Assembly: GCF_003096815.1 (NCBI RefSeq) | Contig: NZ_QENY01000001.1 | Coordinates: 165,630 to 229,629 of the forward strand | Source of the DNA: Hallella colorans | GTDB lineage: Bacteria; Bacteroidota; Bacteroidia; Bacteroidales; Bacteroidaceae | Length of the DNA stretch: 64,000 nucleotides | Direction of reading: 5' to 3' | In this document: piece after piece, positions 45,326-55,643 of the stretch | Position numbering within the stretch: the stretch's first letter is position 1 | Layout: each line of letters opens with the position of its first letter | Position numbers and translations under genes: made by a program | The notes under the pieces: model-generated | Told to the model about the DNA's origin: nothing | The model's input: only the letters and a program-made list of their open reading frames with translations | Database searches by the model: none

Positions 45326-48300
45326 ATGGCATACAATAAGAAAAACGTCCTTGAAGCCAACACAGAAGCCATCCGTGTTGTGCTTCGCTTGGAAAAAGAA
45401 CGCCGCGAAGCCACAGAAGCAGAAAAAGGCATATTGCGTGGCTACCAGGGCTTCGGTGGCTTGAAATGCGTGCTGAATCGATGTGACAGTCCCGATGACC
45501 TCCGCTATTGGAGCCAATCGGAGCAACAACTTTTCGAGCCTACCCAAAGGCTCAAACAGATGATTTACCGTGATGCCGTCGATGCCAATACCGCCAAGCG
45601 GTACTGGGAGAGCATCAAGGCAAGCGTACTGACCTCCTTCTATACCGATACCCGTATCGTTGCCGCCATTTCCGATGCGCTTACTTCTGTAGATGTACCC
45701 ATACGTCGCTGCTTGGACCCTTCGGCAGGCATGGGAGCCTTTACCGAGACTTTTGCTAAAAGGACTGGTATGGTCGATGCAATGGAAAAAGATTTGCTCA
45801 CTGCCCGTATCTCACAAGCCATTCATCCTTATGGGCAAGGCAATATCATTGTCCGCCAAGAACCCTTTGAAGCCATCGGGGAGTTGAAAGATAAGGACAA
45901 GTACGACCTTGTAACAAGTAATATTCCTTTCGGGGATTTCATGGTCTATGACCGTGAGTACAGCAAGGGCAAGGATGTTCTTAAGAGGGAATCCACACGA
46001 GCCATCCACAATTACTTCTTTGTAAAGGGATTGGACTGCATCAAGGAAGGCGGACTTCTTGCGTTTATTACCTCGCAAGGTGTATTGGACAGTCCCCGCA
46101 ATGAAGCCATCCGCCGTTATCTTATGCAGAACAGCCGCCTTATCTCCGCTCTCCGACTGCCATCAGGTATGTTTTCAGACAATGCGGGAACGGACGTAGG
46201 CAGTGACCTCATCGTCCTGCAGAAGCAGACAGGTAAAGAAATCAGCGAGGGGATTGAACAGCAGTTTATAGAAACTCTTTCCGTTCCCAAAGAAGAAGGC
46301 TCTTCTGTCGTCTTCAAGCACAACTCACTTTTTGCAGGAGATTGGAAAGACATTGCCCACCGTATCATCGCCACGGAGCGCACGATGGGTACAGACCCCT
46401 ACGGCAAGCCTGCATGGGAGTATCGGTTCGATGGCAGCATTGATGATATGGCGGAGAGTATCAGGACACAGCTCTCCTTGGAAGTTGAGCAACGCTTTGA
46501 CCGCAAACTCTATGAAACAGGCATACCTATGACGGAGGAGGAACGGCAGAAAGAAGCCGAGAAGCAACTGCATAAGTTAGGGATAACGGTTGATTTGCCC
46601 AAAGAGGACCCAAAAACGGACAAGGAGGCAGATAACGCCTATAATCTGATGCCCGACAGCATCAGAAAGCGACTACCTAAACTGTACAGCACAGAGAAAG
46701 GATTGATAGGCGATAAGGTCGCCTATGCACGCTATTTCTTCCCGATGGGAGCTTACACGGCTTATCTTTTGGAGTACGACCCTAAAACTCGCATTGGTTT
46801 CGGTGTCGTAACAATGGGCTACGACTGGGAGTTGGGCAATATGTCGCTTGACGAGATGGAGGAAGTGAAGATTCATGGGCTGGGCATCGAGCGCGACCTG
46901 TACTTTACACCCAAGAAACTGCACGAGATAGCCGAATTAGAGGAGATTGTCAGAGGACAATATACAAAGGAACCGGATATCGAGGAAATCAAGGAAAAGG
47001 CTGCACCCGAAGTTCAGACTCCGACAATGGAGAATAGTCTTTCTACGGAAAATGCCAAAGAGGAAGTCCAAGTTGAAAAGGTAAGTGAGCAAGTGGATAA
47101 AACGGGCGATGAGCAGACAGTACAGATACAAGAGGCAGGCTCTACTATTGAAGAATCAGTCCCAGAGGGCGTACCCGTGCTTAGTCTTCACCGCCAATAT
47201 GAGCAGGAAGTGAAAGAAATCCGCACCGATGTGGAAGCCCCACGGGAGATGAACGGGCAGACTGTCTATTTCGATGATGACCACCACCCAGTGATGGACG
47301 GCTTGGACGAGCGACAGGAAACGGAGCAGCCTTCACTATTCGCTCCGGAGGAATACAATCTCTGGACGCAGGAAGTAAAGCGCGTGAACGGCGAGATTAA
47401 GGAAGCCCCTAAACCACAGATACAGGCTTCCAAAGAACAGAGGGTGACGGGAAATAAAGGAAGAAACGAGAATAAGGAGAAACAGCCAACAACTGCAGCG
47501 CAGCACAGAACCAAGGGTAGAAGCAGCAAGAAGACTTCCTCTCAGTCATATCGTGAACCGTCTCTCTTTGATTTCATGAATGAAGCCGAAGAGCGCAAAG
47601 CACAACCGATAGCGGAGGTGAAAAAGGAGTTCGATTCCTCACCCCGTCCCTTTCTCTCATCACCCGACTCGCATTTGAGGGATGGCTCCATTGTCGTGCA
47701 GAAAGGTCAGGTGGGGTTTCTTTCTGACTTAAAGCGACATCCAACCTTTAATCCGATGGACTTGCCGTATGCCCAGCTTTCCCGACTAAAAAGCTATATC
47801 GAGATACGGGAGTGCTACCATCGTCTCTATGACTACGAGGCAGAGAACCATGCAGAAGATAGGGAAGATCGAAGCAGGCTCAACCACCTATATGATGACT
47901 ATGTTGCACGCTGGGGCTACTTTAACCAGAAGGCGAACACCGACATCATCAAGATGGATGCTACAGGTGTGGAAATGCTGTTCTTGGAACGCTCCGAAAA
48001 CGGCAAGTACATCAAGGCGGACATCTTCGACCATCCTACGGCATTTTCTACCACGGAACTGACCGTTGCCGCAGACCCAATGGAGGCACTGGGTGCATCG
48101 CTCAACAAGTACGGCACGGTGGAACTTGATTACATGAGTTCCCTTTTACCTGATATGGAGGAAAGTGACATCATTTCTTCCTTAGAAGGTCGCATCTATT
48201 ACAATCCCGAAGAGAATGCCTACGAGGTGGCGGACAAGTTCATTTCGGGCAATGTAATAGAAAAGGCGGAGCGTATCGAGTCATGGCTATTGGACCATCC

Positions 48301-50074
48301 CGACCACGAAGAAGCAAAGCAGAGCCTTGCTGCCCTGCGCGCAGCCACGCCAACCCCCATTCCATTTGCAGACCTTGACTTCAATCTCGGTGAACGCTGG
48401 ATACCTGCTAAAGTCTATGGCAGGTTTGCCTCAGAGTTCTTCGAGACAGATATTAACGTATCCTACCATTCCAACATGGACGAGTACAGCATTGTCTGCG
48501 ACCAAAAGAATGCCAATATCTGGCACAAGTATGCCGTACAGGGTGAGTTCCGCCGCTATGACGGCATCAATCTTCTGAAGCATGCCCTGCACAATACCAT
48601 TCCCGACATCAACAAGAGCAAGGAGGTGATGGACAAGGTTACGGGAGAGACCAAGACCATTAAAGTAAGGGACGGACATGCCATTCAGATGGCAAATGCC
48701 AAGATTGAGGAAATCAGGCAGGGCTTTGTTGATTGGCTCGGACGTACACCTGACACGTTCAAGCAGCAACTCTCCGATAGGTACAACCGCCTTTTCAACT
48801 GTTTTGTGCGACCCAACTTTGACGGTACGCACCAGACCTTTCCCGACCTTGACCTCAGACGATTGGGCATTGCCGACCTCTACAAGAGTCAGAAGGATGC
48901 CGTATGGATGCTCAAGACCAATGGTGGCGGCATCTGCGACCACGAGGTGGGAGCGGGAAAGACACTCATCATGTGTACAGCTGCCTACGAGATGAAGCGA
49001 TTGGGACTGGCAAACAAGCCGATGATTATCGGACTGAAGGCAAATGTATTCGATATTGCCGATACCTTCCGCAAGGCTTATCCCAATGCAAGGATTCTCT
49101 ATCCGGGCAAGAACGATTTTAATAAGCAGAACAGACAACGTATCTTCAATGACATCAAAAACAACGACTGGGATTGTATCATACTCACGCACGAGCAGTT
49201 CGGCATGATACCGCAAGCCTTGGAGATACAAGAGGCTATCCTGCAGAAGGAGAAGGACTCTGTGGAGGAAAACCTTGAAGTCCTGCGTATGCAAGGAGCG
49301 GAGATTTCCCGTGGGATGCTCAAAGGCTTGGAGAAGCGCAAACAGACGCTGGAAGCGAAGTTGCAGAACATACAGGACAGCATCGCAGAGCGCAAAGACG
49401 ATGCTGTGGATTTCAAGATGATGGGTATCGACCATTTGTTCGTGGATGAGAGCCACCAATTTAAGAACCTGATGTTCAACACACGCCATGACCGTGTGTC
49501 GGGTTTGGGCAATCCTGATGGTTCTCAGCGTGCCTTAAACATGCTCTTTGCCATCCGCACCATACAGGAGCGTTCGGGCAAGGATTTGGGAGCCACTTTC
49601 CTTTCGGGAACGACCATTTCAAATAGTCTGACGGAGTTGTATCTTCTGTTCAAGTATCTTCGTCCGCAGGCTTTGGAGAAGCAGGGTATCAACAGCTTTG
49701 ACGCATGGGCAGCCGTTTTTGCCAAGAAATCGACTGACTACGAGTTCTCCATCACAAACGACATCATTCAGAAAGAGCGGTTTAGGACATTCATCAAGGT
49801 GCCGGAGCTCGCCTCGTTCTATGCGGAGATTTGCGATTTTCGCACGGCAAAGGACATCGGTATCGACCGTCCCGAGAAAAACGAGATACTGCACAACATA
49901 CCACCCACGCCAGAGCAGGAAGAATTCATCGGCAAACTGATGGAGTTCGCCAAGACGGGCGATGCCACTCTCTTAGGACGTGCGCCACTCAGTGAGAGTG
50001 AGGAAAAGGCAAAGATGCTCATTGCAACTGACTACGCCCGCAAAAGATTCAAGAAATCTGTATCTTTCAGATAA
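45326..50074 (+). CDS. N6-methylase/SNF2-like helicase, C-terminally truncated
   Basis: A 1582-residue fusion protein of the kind carried by Bacteroidota ICEs. The N-terminal N6-adenine methylase has [12 protein letters not shown] near residue 132 and a SNIPFGDF motif near 200, in place of NPPY. A charged low-complexity linker spans about 555-790. The helicase part has VGAGKT (Walker A, about 1208-1213), VDESHQF (motif II, about 1372) and LSGTTISNS (motif III). The sequence ends [11 protein letters not shown], right after the usual [10 protein letters not shown]. The second RecA-like lobe (motifs IV-VI) is therefore missing; relatives are about 300-500 residues longer. Helicase activity is probably lost. 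Confidence 0.85.
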   Translation: MAYNKKNVLEANTEAIRVVLRLEKERREATEAEKGILRGYQGFGGLKCVLNRCDSPDDLRYWSQSEQQLFEPTQRLKQMIYRDAVDANTAKRYWESIKASVLTSFYTDTRIVAAISDALTSVDVPIRRCLDPSAGMGAFTETFAKRTGMVDAMEKDLLTARISQAIHPYGQGNIIVRQEPFEAIGELKDKDKYDLVTSNIPFGDFMVYDREYSKGKDVLKRESTRAIHNYFFVKGLDCIKEGGLLAFITSQGVLDSPRNEAIRRYLMQNSRLISALRLPSGMFSDNAGTDVGSDLIVLQKQTGKEISEGIEQQFIETLSVPKEEGSSVVFKHNSLFAGDWKDIAHRIIATERTMGTDPYGKPAWEYRFDGSIDDMAESIRTQLSLEVEQRFDRKLYETGIPMTEEERQKEAEKQLHKLGITVDLPKEDPKTDKEADNAYNLMPDSIRKRLPKLYSTEKGLIGDKVAYARYFFPMGAYTAYLLEYDPKTRIGFGVVTMGYDWELGNMSLDEMEEVKIHGLGIERDLYFTPKKLHEIAELEEIVRGQYTKEPDIEEIKEKAAPEVQTPTMENSLSTENAKEEVQVEKVSEQVDKTGDEQTVQIQEAGSTIEESVPEGVPVLSLHRQYEQEVKEIRTDVEAPREMNGQTVYFDDDHHPVMDGLDERQETEQPSLFAPEEYNLWTQEVKRVNGEIKEAPKPQIQASKEQRVTGNKGRNENKEKQPTTAAQHRTKGRSSKKTSSQSYREPSLFDFMNEAEERKAQPIAEVKKEFDSSPRPFLSSPDSHLRDGSIVVQKGQVGFLSDLKRHPTFNPMDLPYAQLSRLKSYIEIRECYHRLYDYEAENHAEDREDRSRLNHLYDDYVARWGYFNQKANTDIIKMDATGVEMLFLERSENGKYIKADIFDHPTAFSTTELTVAADPMEALGASLNKYGTVELDYMSSLLPDMEESDIISSLEGRIYYNPEENAYEVADKFISGNVIEKAERIESWLLDHPDHEEAKQSLAALRAATPTPIPFADLDFNLGERWIPAKVYGRFASEFFETDINVSYHSNMDEYSIVCDQKNANIWHKYAVQGEFRRYDGINLLKHALHNTIPDINKSKEVMDKVTGETKTIKVRDGHAIQMANAKIEEIRQGFVDWLGRTPDTFKQQLSDRYNRLFNCFVRPNFDGTHQTFPDLDLRRLGIADLYKSQKDAVWMLKTNGGGICDHEVGAGKTLIMCTAAYEMKRLGLANKPMIIGLKANVFDIADTFRKAYPNARILYPGKNDFNKQNRQRIFNDIKNNDWDCIILTHEQFGMIPQALEIQEAILQKEKDSVEENLEVLRMQGAEISRGMLKGLEKRKQTLEAKLQNIQDSIAERKDDAVDFKMMGIDHLFVDESHQFKNLMFNTRHDRVSGLGNPDGSQRALNMLFAIRTIQERSGKDLGATFLSGTTISNSLTELYLLFKYLRPQALEKQGINSFDAWAAVFAKKSTDYEFSITNDIIQKERFRTFIKVPELASFYAEICDFRTAKDIGIDRPEKNEILHNIPPTPEQEEFIGKLMEFAKTGDATLLGRAPLSESEEKAKMLIATDYARKRFKKSVSFR

Positions 50075-50264
50075 CCAATAAAATAAGAATGAATAAAGGG
50101 TAAAAGGGTTACGAGTTGGAAACGAGCGAGTTTCTTTCCTGCTCTTTATTCTGCATTGCCTCAAAGAACACTTAACCTTATATAATGCAAAGATAATCGT
50201 TTTTCGATGAAATACAATTCCAAAACAAGAATTTTATACGGAAAAATCAATTACTTTTAAATAT

Positions 50265-50297
50265 GGTTGGAGAAACAACCTTAAAAGTGTATCTTTG
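50265..50297 (+). promoter_or_regulatory. promoter and operator of the RM island
   Basis: TATCTTTG (50290-50297) fits the Bacteroidota -7 consensus, 25 bases before the HTH gene start. Just upstream GGTTG-gagaaa-CAACC (50265-50280) is a perfect inverted repeat overlapping the -33 region, which is where a small HTH repressor would bind. Confidence 0.6.
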
Positions 50298-50321
50298 TAC
50301 TTACCTACTCTGCAATATACA

Positions 50322-50540
50322 ATGATAAATCAACAGAAAAAGGCGATAAATAGAATTAAAGCTGTTTTGGCAGAAAAACAATTGTCTGGCAAATGGCTGG
50401 CGAATGAAATAGGTCGTACAGAGAATACCGTTTCTCGGTGGTGCTCCAATAAAGTGCAGCCGTCCCTTGAGAACCTTCTTGAAATCGCCAAGGTGCTAAA
50501 GGTTGATGTGAGAGAATTACTTAGGTCAACCGAAGAATAA
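50322..50540 (+). CDS. XRE-family HTH regulator of the RM island
   Basis: A 72-residue DNA-binding protein of the Cro/C1 type: the HTH spans about residues 20-60 (LSGKWLANEIGRTENTVSRW then SLENLLEIAKVLKVDVRELL). The frame opens at 50295, but MINQQKKAINR at 50322 is the natural start, 25 bases after TATCTTTG. It precedes hsdR by 40 bases. It resembles C-proteins and small repressors of restriction-modification loci, and an inverted repeat sits in its own promoter. Confidence 0.8.
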   Translation: MINQQKKAINRIKAVLAEKQLSGKWLANEIGRTENTVSRWCSNKVQPSLENLLEIAKVLKVDVRELLRSTEE

Positions 50541-50580
50541 CCTTATATGTTAAACAAATAATAACTAAAGAATAATAAAT

Positions 50581-53424
50581 ATGCCAGTACAAAGTGAAGC
50601 TGCTCTTGAGAACGGACTCATTGCTACTCTTCAGCAAATGAACTATGAATATGTACAGATTGAAGAAGAGAAAAATCTCCGGACAAATTTCAAAAGTCAA
50701 CTTGAGAAACATAACAGGAAGAGACTGGAAGAGATTGGGCGTACCGAGTTTACCGAAGCCGAATTTGATAAAATCTTGATTTATCTTGAGGGTGGCACAC
50801 GTTTTGAAAAGGCAAAGAAACTTCGTGACCTCTTTCCACTTGAACTGGATGATGGAGAACGCCTGTGGGTGGAATTCCTGAACCGCACCCACTGGTGTCA
50901 GAACGAGTTTCAGGTTTCCCATCAGATTACTGTTGAAGGAAGAAAGAAGTGTCGTTATGACGTGACAATACTTATAAATGGTTTACCTTTGGTTCAGATA
51001 GAGCTGAAGCGCAGAGGGGTAGAGCTGAAACAGGCTTACAACCAGATACAACGTTATCATAAGACCTCGTTCCATGGACTGTTTGACTATGTGCAGCTGT
51101 TTGTTATCTCCAACGGAGTAAACACGCGTTATTTTGCCAACAATCCGAATAGTGGCTACAAATTCACGTTCAATTGGACAGATGTAGCTAATGTACCTTT
51201 CAATGAATTGGAAAAGTTCGCCACCAGCTTCTTTGATAAATGCACGTTAGGCAAGATAATAGGCAAGTATATCGTACTACACGAAGGAGATAAATGCCTA
51301 ATGGTGTTGCGTCCTTACCAGTTCTATGCCGTTGAGAAGATACTTGACCGTGTAAAAAATTCCAATAGCAATGGCTATATATGGCATACAACTGGTGCCG
51401 GCAAAACGCTGACTTCATTTAAGGCTGCCCAGCTTGTAGCCGAATTAGACGATGTGGACAAGGTTATGTTTGTTGTTGACAGGCACGACCTTGACACACA
51501 GACGCAGTCCGAATATGAGGCATTTGAGCCTAGTGCTGTTGACAGTACCGATAACACAGATGAACTTGTGAAGCGCCTTCATGGTAATTCCAAAATTATC
51601 ATCACCACCATCCAGAAGCTCAATGCTGCTGTAAGTAAGCAGTGGTATAGCAGGCAGATTGAAGAAATCCGTCATGCTCGTATCGTGATGATTTTTGATG
51701 AGTGTCATCGCAGTCATTTCGGAGATTGCCATAAGAATATCGTCAGGTTTTTCGATAATACACAGATTTTCGGATTTACAGGTACACCTATCTTCGTTGA
51801 GAATGCTGTGGATGGTCATACAACAAAGGAAATCTTCGGCAATTGCCTCCACAAGTATCTGATAAAGGATGCTATTGCAGATGAAAATGTACTTGGTTTC
51901 CTCGTAGAATATTATCATGGCAATGCCGATGTAGATAATACTAGCCAAAACCGTATGACGGAAATTGCCAAATTTATCCTTAATAATTTCAATAAATCAA
52001 CATTTGATGGCGAGTTTGACGCTTTGTTTGCCGTGCAGTCTGTGCCAACACTTATTCGATATTATAAAATATTCAAGAGTCTTGATCCCAAAATTAAAAT
52101 AGGAGCCGTGTTTACATACGCATCTAACAGCAGTCAGGACGACGCCCTTACAGGTATGAATACTGGTAGCTATGTGAGTGAAAGCACGGGCGAAGCAGAT
52201 GAGTTACAGGCTATTATGGATGACTATAATGACATGTTCGGTACAAGTTTCACTACAGAAAACTTCCGTGCATATTATGATGACATCAATCTTCGCATGA
52301 AGAAAAAGAAAACAGACATGAAGCCACTTGACCTTTGTCTGGTAGTCGGCATGTTCTTGACAGGCTTTGACAGCAAGAAACTCAATACACTCTATGTGGA
52401 TAAGAATATGGACTATCATGGATTATTACAAGCATTCAGTCGTACAAACCGTGTACTGAATGAAAAGAAACGTTTTGGCAAGATTGTTTGCTTCCGTGAT
52501 TTGAAAAGCAATGTGGATGCTTCTATCAAGCTTTTCAGTAACAGCAATAATCTTGAAGATATTGTCCGTCCGCCTTTTAATGAAGTCAAGAAGAATTATC
52601 AGGAACTTACGACAAACTTCTTAGAACAATACCCAACTCCCAGCAGCATAGATTTGTTGCAGAGCGAGAAAGATAAAAAGCTGTTTATCCTTGCATTCCG
52701 TGATGTCATTAAGAAACATGCAGAGATTCAGGTTTACGATGAATTTGAAGAAGATGCTGCAGATCTTGGTATGACAGAGCAGCAATTTATGGACTTCCGA
52801 AGCAAATACCTTGATATTTACGATACATTTGCCGGTAGCTGTAAGCCTTCAGAAGAAAATCAAACGCCTGACGAAGATACAGAGTCCACGGAAACTTCAA
52901 CAGGGTCAGGTATTGATGATATTGATTTCTGTTTAGAATTGTTGCATAGTGATATTATCAATGTAACTTACATACTTGAACTGATTGCTGATCTTAATCC
53001 TTACAGCGCAGATTATAAGGAAAAACGTACGTATATTATTGATACGATGATTAAAGATGCTGAGTTACGTAACAAGGCAAAACTGATTGATGGCTTTATA
53101 CAGCAGAACGTCGATGATGACCGAGATAACTTTATGGCACGCAAACAGAAGTTTGACGGTACAAGCGACCTTGAAGAACGATTGAACAATTACATCACGA
53201 CTGAGCGGAACAACGCAGTAGATAAACTTGCAAAAGAAGAGGGTTTGGATGTATCTGTTCTCAATCATTACTTGTCTGAATATGACTACTTGCAAAAGGA
53301 ACAACCAGAAATTATACAAGAGGCATTGAAAGAAAAGCATTTAGGATTAATAAAAAAACGCAAAACATTGACAAGGATACTTGAACGCTTGAAGTCTATC
53401 ATACGAACATTCAGTTGGGAATAG
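50581..53424 (+). CDS. hsdR: type I restriction enzyme subunit R
   Basis: A 947-residue HsdR. The nuclease domain carries D127, E141-x-K143 (QIELKRRG) and QxxxY (Q155 to Y159), the full PD-(D/E)XK set. The helicase motor has Walker A TGAGKT near 271-276, DECHRSHFG (motif II) near 373 and FTGTP (motif III) near 400, then a second RecA-like lobe (VVGMFLTGFDSKKLNTLYVD). It pulls in DNA and cuts it when the target is unmethylated. Full length and intact. The next gene starts one base after its stop. Confidence 0.95.
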   Translation: MPVQSEAALENGLIATLQQMNYEYVQIEEEKNLRTNFKSQLEKHNRKRLEEIGRTEFTEAEFDKILIYLEGGTRFEKAKKLRDLFPLELDDGERLWVEFLNRTHWCQNEFQVSHQITVEGRKKCRYDVTILINGLPLVQIELKRRGVELKQAYNQIQRYHKTSFHGLFDYVQLFVISNGVNTRYFANNPNSGYKFTFNWTDVANVPFNELEKFATSFFDKCTLGKIIGKYIVLHEGDKCLMVLRPYQFYAVEKILDRVKNSNSNGYIWHTTGAGKTLTSFKAAQLVAELDDVDKVMFVVDRHDLDTQTQSEYEAFEPSAVDSTDNTDELVKRLHGNSKIIITTIQKLNAAVSKQWYSRQIEEIRHARIVMIFDECHRSHFGDCHKNIVRFFDNTQIFGFTGTPIFVENAVDGHTTKEIFGNCLHKYLIKDAIADENVLGFLVEYYHGNADVDNTSQNRMTEIAKFILNNFNKSTFDGEFDALFAVQSVPTLIRYYKIFKSLDPKIKIGAVFTYASNSSQDDALTGMNTGSYVSESTGEADELQAIMDDYNDMFGTSFTTENFRAYYDDINLRMKKKKTDMKPLDLCLVVGMFLTGFDSKKLNTLYVDKNMDYHGLLQAFSRTNRVLNEKKRFGKIVCFRDLKSNVDASIKLFSNSNNLEDIVRPPFNEVKKNYQELTTNFLEQYPTPSSIDLLQSEKDKKLFILAFRDVIKKHAEIQVYDEFEEDAADLGMTEQQFMDFRSKYLDIYDTFAGSCKPSEENQTPDEDTESTETSTGSGIDDIDFCLELLHSDIINVTYILELIADLNPYSADYKEKRTYIIDTMIKDAELRNKAKLIDGFIQQNVDDDRDNFMARKQKFDGTSDLEERLNNYITTERNNAVDKLAKEEGLDVSVLNHYLSEYDYLQKEQPEIIQEALKEKHLGLIKKRKTLTRILERLKSIIRTFSWE

Positions 53425-53425
53425 A

Positions 53426-54064
53426 ATGATTAAAATAATAGATACATTAGAACTTACGCCTGATGGTGCAAGATTAGGAGGCACCTCAAAAGTTCATCTG
53501 CGACAAGGTGAACTTGATGGTGCTTGTGCAGTATATTCTCTAATGATGTATTTGATTATATTGCGCATATTTACATACAAACAGGTGACAGAAGGAAATA
53601 ATATTAAGCGTTCCACTTCAAAGGGACGTATTATTAGAAATTTTCTTGAAAGGCAAGATGGACTTATCAGAAAAGGGCTTGGTTTTGCCGATGATATAAA
53701 AGACGGACTGCAATTTGCTGCAAAAAGTATTGTCGATTGCAATTATATTGCAAGCCGACAAGAAACAATAGAAACGTTAAAAAGATGCATTGATGACAAC
53801 AAACCGTTAATGATAGGGGTTGATTATAATAAAGTTGACGGACACGCTTTGTTAGCAATAGGATATGAAACCCGAAATGACAAAATAAAAAAAATCTTTT
53901 GTTTAGACCCAGGAAGTGACATTACCCCAGTTTCTTATTGGAATGCTGTCATTTCTATTGATGAACATTCAAATACGAAATACCGTGATTCATATTTCAC
54001 GGCAAATGGAAACGTCAATAAAGTTACATTGGCTGATGCCATAAAAATCGAAAAAAAGAAATAA
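53426..54064 (+). CDS. papain/C39-like cysteine peptidase within the RM operon
   Basis: A 212-residue protein that starts one base after hsdR and ends four bases before hsdM. A cysteine-peptidase-like triad is readable: C34 in QGELDGACAVYS, H140 in VDGHALLAIGYE and D161 in IFCLDPGSD. The order Cys-His-Asp and the Gln upstream of the Cys fit the papain/C39 fold. No signal peptide, so it works in the cytoplasm. Peptidases are not a usual part of type I RM operons. It could regulate or cut restriction subunits, or act as a separate defence effector; both are inference. Confidence 0.65.
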   Translation: MIKIIDTLELTPDGARLGGTSKVHLRQGELDGACAVYSLMMYLIILRIFTYKQVTEGNNIKRSTSKGRIIRNFLERQDGLIRKGLGFADDIKDGLQFAAKSIVDCNYIASRQETIETLKRCIDDNKPLMIGVDYNKVDGHALLAIGYETRNDKIKKIFCLDPGSDITPVSYWNAVISIDEHSNTKYRDSYFTANGNVNKVTLADAIKIEKKK

Positions 54065-54068
54065 CAAT

Positions 54069-55625
54069 ATGAGCGAAGAATTACAACAGAAACTCCGTGA
54101 CCAGCTTTGGGAAGTCGCAAATAAATTGCGTGGCAATATGTCGGCAAGCGACTTTATGTACTTCACATTAGGCTTTATCTTTTATAAATATCTGTCAGAG
54201 AAGATTGAAAAACATGCCAATGACGCCTTAGTGGATGATGATGTAACCTTCAAAGAATTATGGACAATGGAAAAAGATACCGATATAGAAGAGCTACAAG
54301 AGAGCGTAAAGACCGAATGTATCGAAAACATTGGCTATTTCATAGAACCCAGCTTCTTGTTCTCATCCGTTATTGAGAGTATTAAAAAGAAAGAAAATAT
54401 TCTGCCGATACTTGAGCGTTCTTTGAAGCGTATAGAGGACAGCACGCTTGGGCAAGATAGCGAAGAGGACTTTGGCGGTTTGTTCTCAGACATAGACCTC
54501 GCTTCGCCCAAATTAGGCAAGACTGCAGACGATAAAAACACATTAGTAAGCAACGTGCTTCTTGCCCTTGATGATATAGACTTTGGTGTGGAGGCCTCAC
54601 AAGAGATTGACATTCTTGGCGATGCCTATGAGTATATGATTAGCCAGTTTGCCGCCGGTGCAGGAAAAAAAGCCGGTGAGTTTTACACTCCGCAGGAAGT
54701 AAGCCGTATCTTGGCTGAAATTGTAACCCTCGGCCATGCACGCCTTCGCAATGTTTATGATCCAACCTGTGGTAGTGGCTCTTTGCTGCTCCGTGCAGCA
54801 GGTATAGGGCATGCTAATGAGATATTCGGACAGGAGAAGAATCCCACGACCTACAATCTTGCCCGCATGAATATGCTCCTTCATGGCATCAAATTCAGCA
54901 ACTTCCGTATTGAGAATGGCGACACACTCGAAGCTGATGCTTTTGGTGACACTCAGTTTGATGCCGTTGTTGCCAACCCTCCGTTCTCTGCAGAGTGGAG
55001 TGCTGCTGATAAGTTCAACAATGATGACCGTTTCAGCAAGGCAGGACGGCTTGCTCCACGCAAGACAGCTGATTATGCGTTCATACTCCACATGCTTTAT
55101 CACTTAAACGAGGGTGGAACTATGGCTTGCGTTGCTCCTCATGGTGTTCTCTTCCGTGGAAATGCTGAGGGAGTAATCCGCCGCTTCCTCATTGAGAAGA
55201 AAAACTATGTGGATGCTATCATCGGTCTGCCTGCCAACATCTTCTATGGAACAAGCATCCCTACCTGTATTCTGGTGTTTAAGAAATGCCGTAAGGAAGA
55301 CGACAGTATTCTCTTCATTGATGCCAGCAAGGATTTTGAGAAGATAAAGACACAGAACAAGCTGCGCCCACAGCATATTCAGAAGATTGTTGAGAGCTAC
55401 CGTGATCGCAAGGAGATTGAGAAATACAGCCACCTTGCCACCTTGGAGGAGATAGCCGAAAACGATTACAACCTCAACATTCCTCGTTACGTTGATACTT
55501 TCGAGGAGGAAGAACCTATTGACATTCATGCCGTGATGAAGGAAATCAAGGATCTGGAAGCCAAGCGTGCCGACCTTGACAAGGAAATTGAAGGGTATCT
55601 GAAAGAGTTAGGATTGGTTGAATAA
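54069..55625 (+). CDS. hsdM: type I restriction enzyme methylase subunit M
   Basis: A 518-residue N6-adenine methylase. The N-terminal HsdM_N domain (LRGNMSASDFMYFTLGFIF) is followed by the SAM-binding motif DPTCGSGSL (residues 231-239) and catalytic NPPF (303-306). FYTPQEVSRIL near 205 is also typical. The C-terminal helical part (IKDLEAKRADLDKEIEGYL) contacts HsdS. Full length. With HsdS it methylates the recognition site, and with HsdR it forms the restriction complex. Confidence 0.95.
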   Translation: MSEELQQKLRDQLWEVANKLRGNMSASDFMYFTLGFIFYKYLSEKIEKHANDALVDDDVTFKELWTMEKDTDIEELQESVKTECIENIGYFIEPSFLFSSVIESIKKKENILPILERSLKRIEDSTLGQDSEEDFGGLFSDIDLASPKLGKTADDKNTLVSNVLLALDDIDFGVEASQEIDILGDAYEYMISQFAAGAGKKAGEFYTPQEVSRILAEIVTLGHARLRNVYDPTCGSGSLLLRAAGIGHANEIFGQEKNPTTYNLARMNMLLHGIKFSNFRIENGDTLEADAFGDTQFDAVVANPPFSAEWSAADKFNNDDRFSKAGRLAPRKTADYAFILHMLYHLNEGGTMACVAPHGVLFRGNAEGVIRRFLIEKKNYVDAIIGLPANIFYGTSIPTCILVFKKCRKEDDSILFIDASKDFEKIKTQNKLRPQHIQKIVESYRDRKEIEKYSHLATLEEIAENDYNLNIPRYVDTFEEEEPIDIHAVMKEIKDLEAKRADLDKEIEGYLKELGLVE

Positions 55626-55643
55626 AAACGAAAGGAACTAAGT

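Noticed and set aside
48431..49489. 352-residue minus-strand frame inside the methylase-helicase gene
   Set aside because: It lies entirely antisense to a well-supported gene with intact helicase motifs, and its translation has no recognisable domain.
53426..54064. Cysteine peptidase-like protein as a second bacteriocin maturation enzyme
   Set aside because: It has no ABC or membrane part, lies inside the hsd operon, and no double-glycine peptide is nearby.
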